Assembly: GCA_002316585.1 (NCBI GenBank)
Contig: DCDU01000028.1
Coordinates: 1-6,413, forward strand
Length of the DNA stretch: 6,413 nt
Direction: 5' to 3'
DNA from: Firmicutes bacterium UBA1047
GTDB lineage: Bacteria > Bacillota > Clostridia > Tissierellales > Sedimentibacteraceae
This document shows positions 5,197-6,413 of the stretch, piece by piece (position 1 is the first letter of the stretch; the number at the start of each line of letters is the position of its first letter). Made by a program: the position numbers and the translations under genes. A model generated the notes under the pieces. It had not been told where the DNA came from, ran no database searches, and saw only the letters and a list, made by a program, of their open reading frames with translations.

Positions 5197-5232
5197 AAAA
5201 AATGGGACAGTCAATTATGCATTGCTGTCCCA
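5197..5232 (-). terminator. Intrinsic terminator of the M42 aminopeptidase operon
   Basis: On the - strand TGGGACAG (5232-5225) pairs perfectly with CTGTCCCA (5210-5203). The stem continues, past one bulged base (5211), as CAAT/ATTG around a 5-base loop, giving 12 pairs in all. Six T residues follow (5202-5197). It begins 8 bases past the M42 stop codon. The arms share the GGGACA/TGTCCC core of the inverted repeat at 2042-2096. Confidence 0.85.
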
Positions 5233-5239
5233 TACTGCT

Positions 5240-6220
5240 CTATTTAGTTGCTGCGTTAACTAATTTTATGCATTCTTCCACGTCTGATTTGTTGAATATT
5301 TCTCCGGATGTGTGAAGGTTTCTTGTTGGTATTGATATTACTCCGCTTGGTACTCCTTCTCTTGAAGTATGGATTGGTCCTGCATCTGTTCCGCCGAATT
5401 CCAATACTTCATATTGATATTTAATATTATTTTCTTCCGCAAGATTTGTCAGCAAATCTTTTACGTCTGTATGAGTAATAATTGATTTATCCATTAATTT
5501 GATTGCTGCTCCCCCTCCTAATTTAACATCCATTTTAATTCCGTCGGGGGTATCGCCGGTTGCGGTTACGTCAAGTGCAATTGCTAAGTCCGGATTAATT
5601 GAGTAGCCTGCTGTTTTAGCTCCTCTGCATCCCACTTCTTCCTGTACAGAAAACACATAATATACGTCATTATCTGTTTCAGGATGATTTTTAAGTGCTT
5701 CAATAAGTATGTAGCAGCCGATTCTGTCGTCTGCCGCCTTGCATATTACACAATCCTCTGTTTCGTAATATTCTGTTTTAAATACACACATATCTCCAAC
5801 ACGGAAATTCTTTGATATAAATTCCTTGTCCGTGGAGGCAACATCAAGGAACAGTTTGCCCATTGTAACTTTTTCCTTGTCTTTTAATTCTTCCTGACAA
5901 ATTACTCCTTCAAGTCCGTTGTCAAATACCATGCGGAGTCCCAATAGCTCTTTGGCATTAAGTCCTCCTACATTTGCAAAGCGCAGGAATCCTTTTTTAT
6001 CAACATGCGTTATTATAATCCCTATTTGGTCCATGTGGGCAGAAAATAATATTTTTTTGCCTGTGCCTTTTTTTCTTGCTATTAAATTTCCAAGCGCATC
6101 AGTAGATATTTCGTCCGCGTAATTTTTTATCTCTTCAATAATCATTTCACGTATTGCTTTTTCTCTTCCGGAAGGGCCGAAGCAATCGGATAATTTTTTC
6201 ATTAATTCACTGTTAAACAT
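5240..6220 (-). CDS. M42-family aminopeptidase (glutamyl aminopeptidase/TET-like)
   Basis: From the ATG at 6220 this is a 326-residue cytoplasmic di-metal peptidase, normal length for M42. All catalytic residues are visible. SAHMDQIG (60-67) carries His62 and Asp64. KAADDRIG (161-168) carries the bridging Asp164. QEEVGCRGA (193-201) has Glu194 as general base and Glu195 as ligand. ALDVTATGD (215-223) has Asp217, and PTRNLHTSGE (298-307) has His303. An inserted beta-domain (about 70-155) is typical and in relatives drives assembly into large hollow particles that trim peptides. An in-frame TTG at 6244 would extend it by 8 residues, but AAAGGGG (6227-6233) sits 6 bases before the ATG, so the ATG is preferred. 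It follows a second M42 gene with one base between. A gene name among frvX, ysdC and pepA homologues cannot be chosen from sequence alone. Confidence 0.94.
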   Translation of the reverse strand: MFNSELMKKLSDCFGPSGREKAIREMIIEEIKNYADEISTDALGNLIARKKGTGKKILFSAHMDQIGIIITHVDKKGFLRFANVGGLNAKELLGLRMVFDNGLEGVICQEELKDKEKVTMGKLFLDVASTDKEFISKNFRVGDMCVFKTEYYETEDCVICKAADDRIGCYILIEALKNHPETDNDVYYVFSVQEEVGCRGAKTAGYSINPDLAIALDVTATGDTPDGIKMDVKLGGGAAIKLMDKSIITHTDVKDLLTNLAEENNIKYQYEVLEFGGTDAGPIHTSREGVPSGVISIPTRNLHTSGEIFNKSDVEECIKLVNAATK

Positions 6221-6221
6221 A

Positions 6222-6413
6222 TTATTCCCCTTTCTGATTTTCAAGAATTACTTCTTTTGCAAGCTTTAATACATTTTCATAATCAGTTTTGCTTGCTACG
6301 TTAACCGATGAATGTATATACCTGCAAGGAACTGAAATTGCCACTACCTTGGCACCGTTTTTTGTTTTGTGAATAACTCCCGCATCATTTCCGCCTGACG
6401 AAGAGCTTCTGAA
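6222..6413 (-). CDS. M42-family aminopeptidase paralogue, C-terminal end only
   Basis: Only the last 63 residues and the TAA stop (6224-6222) are in the window; the gene continues past the right edge. The visible part, GGNDAGVIHKTKNGAKVVAI followed by SVPCRYIHSS, aligns with GGTDAGPIHTSREGVPSGVI and SIPTRNLHTS of the next gene, including the metal-binding His (residue 34 of the visible part). The stop is one base before the ATG of that gene, whose ribosome binding site lies inside this coding sequence. The two are therefore co-transcribed and probably translationally coupled. Tandem M42 paralogues are common in Clostridia, and mixed-subunit TET particles are known for some. It is frame-intact as far as seen. 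Confidence 0.88.
   Translation of the reverse strand, partial: FRSSSSGGNDAGVIHKTKNGAKVVAISVPCRYIHSSVNVASKTDYENVLKLAKEVILENQKGE

Noticed and set aside
5919..6122. 67-residue open frame on the + strand inside the M42 gene
   Set aside because: It is antisense to the conserved metal-site region of the peptidase, and composition explains it.

Overview
The window is AT-rich (roughly 30% GC by eye). It has strong GGAGG-type ribosome binding sites, short intergenic gaps and hairpin-plus-T-tract terminators. Together with the protein families present, this points to a low-GC Gram-positive anaerobe of the Clostridia/Tissierellia type. I cannot assign a genus. No rRNA, tRNA, CRISPR array, transposase or phage gene is visible.

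Left part (about 100-2030, + strand): a compact three-gene operon. It encodes a BlaI/MecI-family repressor, an M56-family (BlaR1/MecR1-like) membrane metalloprotease that lacks the usual penicillin-sensing domain, and a 78-residue exported tryptophan-rich peptide of unknown function. A good promoter (TTGACA-16-TATAAT) and two abutting AT-rich dyads precede the repressor gene. An intrinsic terminator closes the operon; its hairpin overlaps the last codons of the peptide gene, with the stop codon in the loop. By analogy with BlaR1-BlaI, the protease would sense something outside the cell and trigger removal of the repressor. The peptide is the natural candidate for output, substrate or signal. 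This cassette is the most novel-looking part of the window.

Middle (2017-2159): a spacer between convergent genes. It carries a GGGGACA/TGTCCCC inverted repeat resembling REP-like elements, and then a bidirectional terminator.

Right part (2160-6413, all - strand): transcription runs from high to low coordinates. The order is the tail of an M42 aminopeptidase, a complete M42 aminopeptidase one base behind it, two stacked terminators, an orphan MASE3-PAS hybrid-free sensor histidine kinase, and a Ric/ScdA/YtfE di-iron iron-sulfur-cluster repair protein. The ric promoter has a consensus -10 box, no good -35 box, and a perfect 12-bp FNR/CRP-like palindrome. That palindrome is centred exactly where a class II activator would sit, which fits control by nitrosative or redox stress. 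The kinase and ric promoters share an identical 14-base -10 block.
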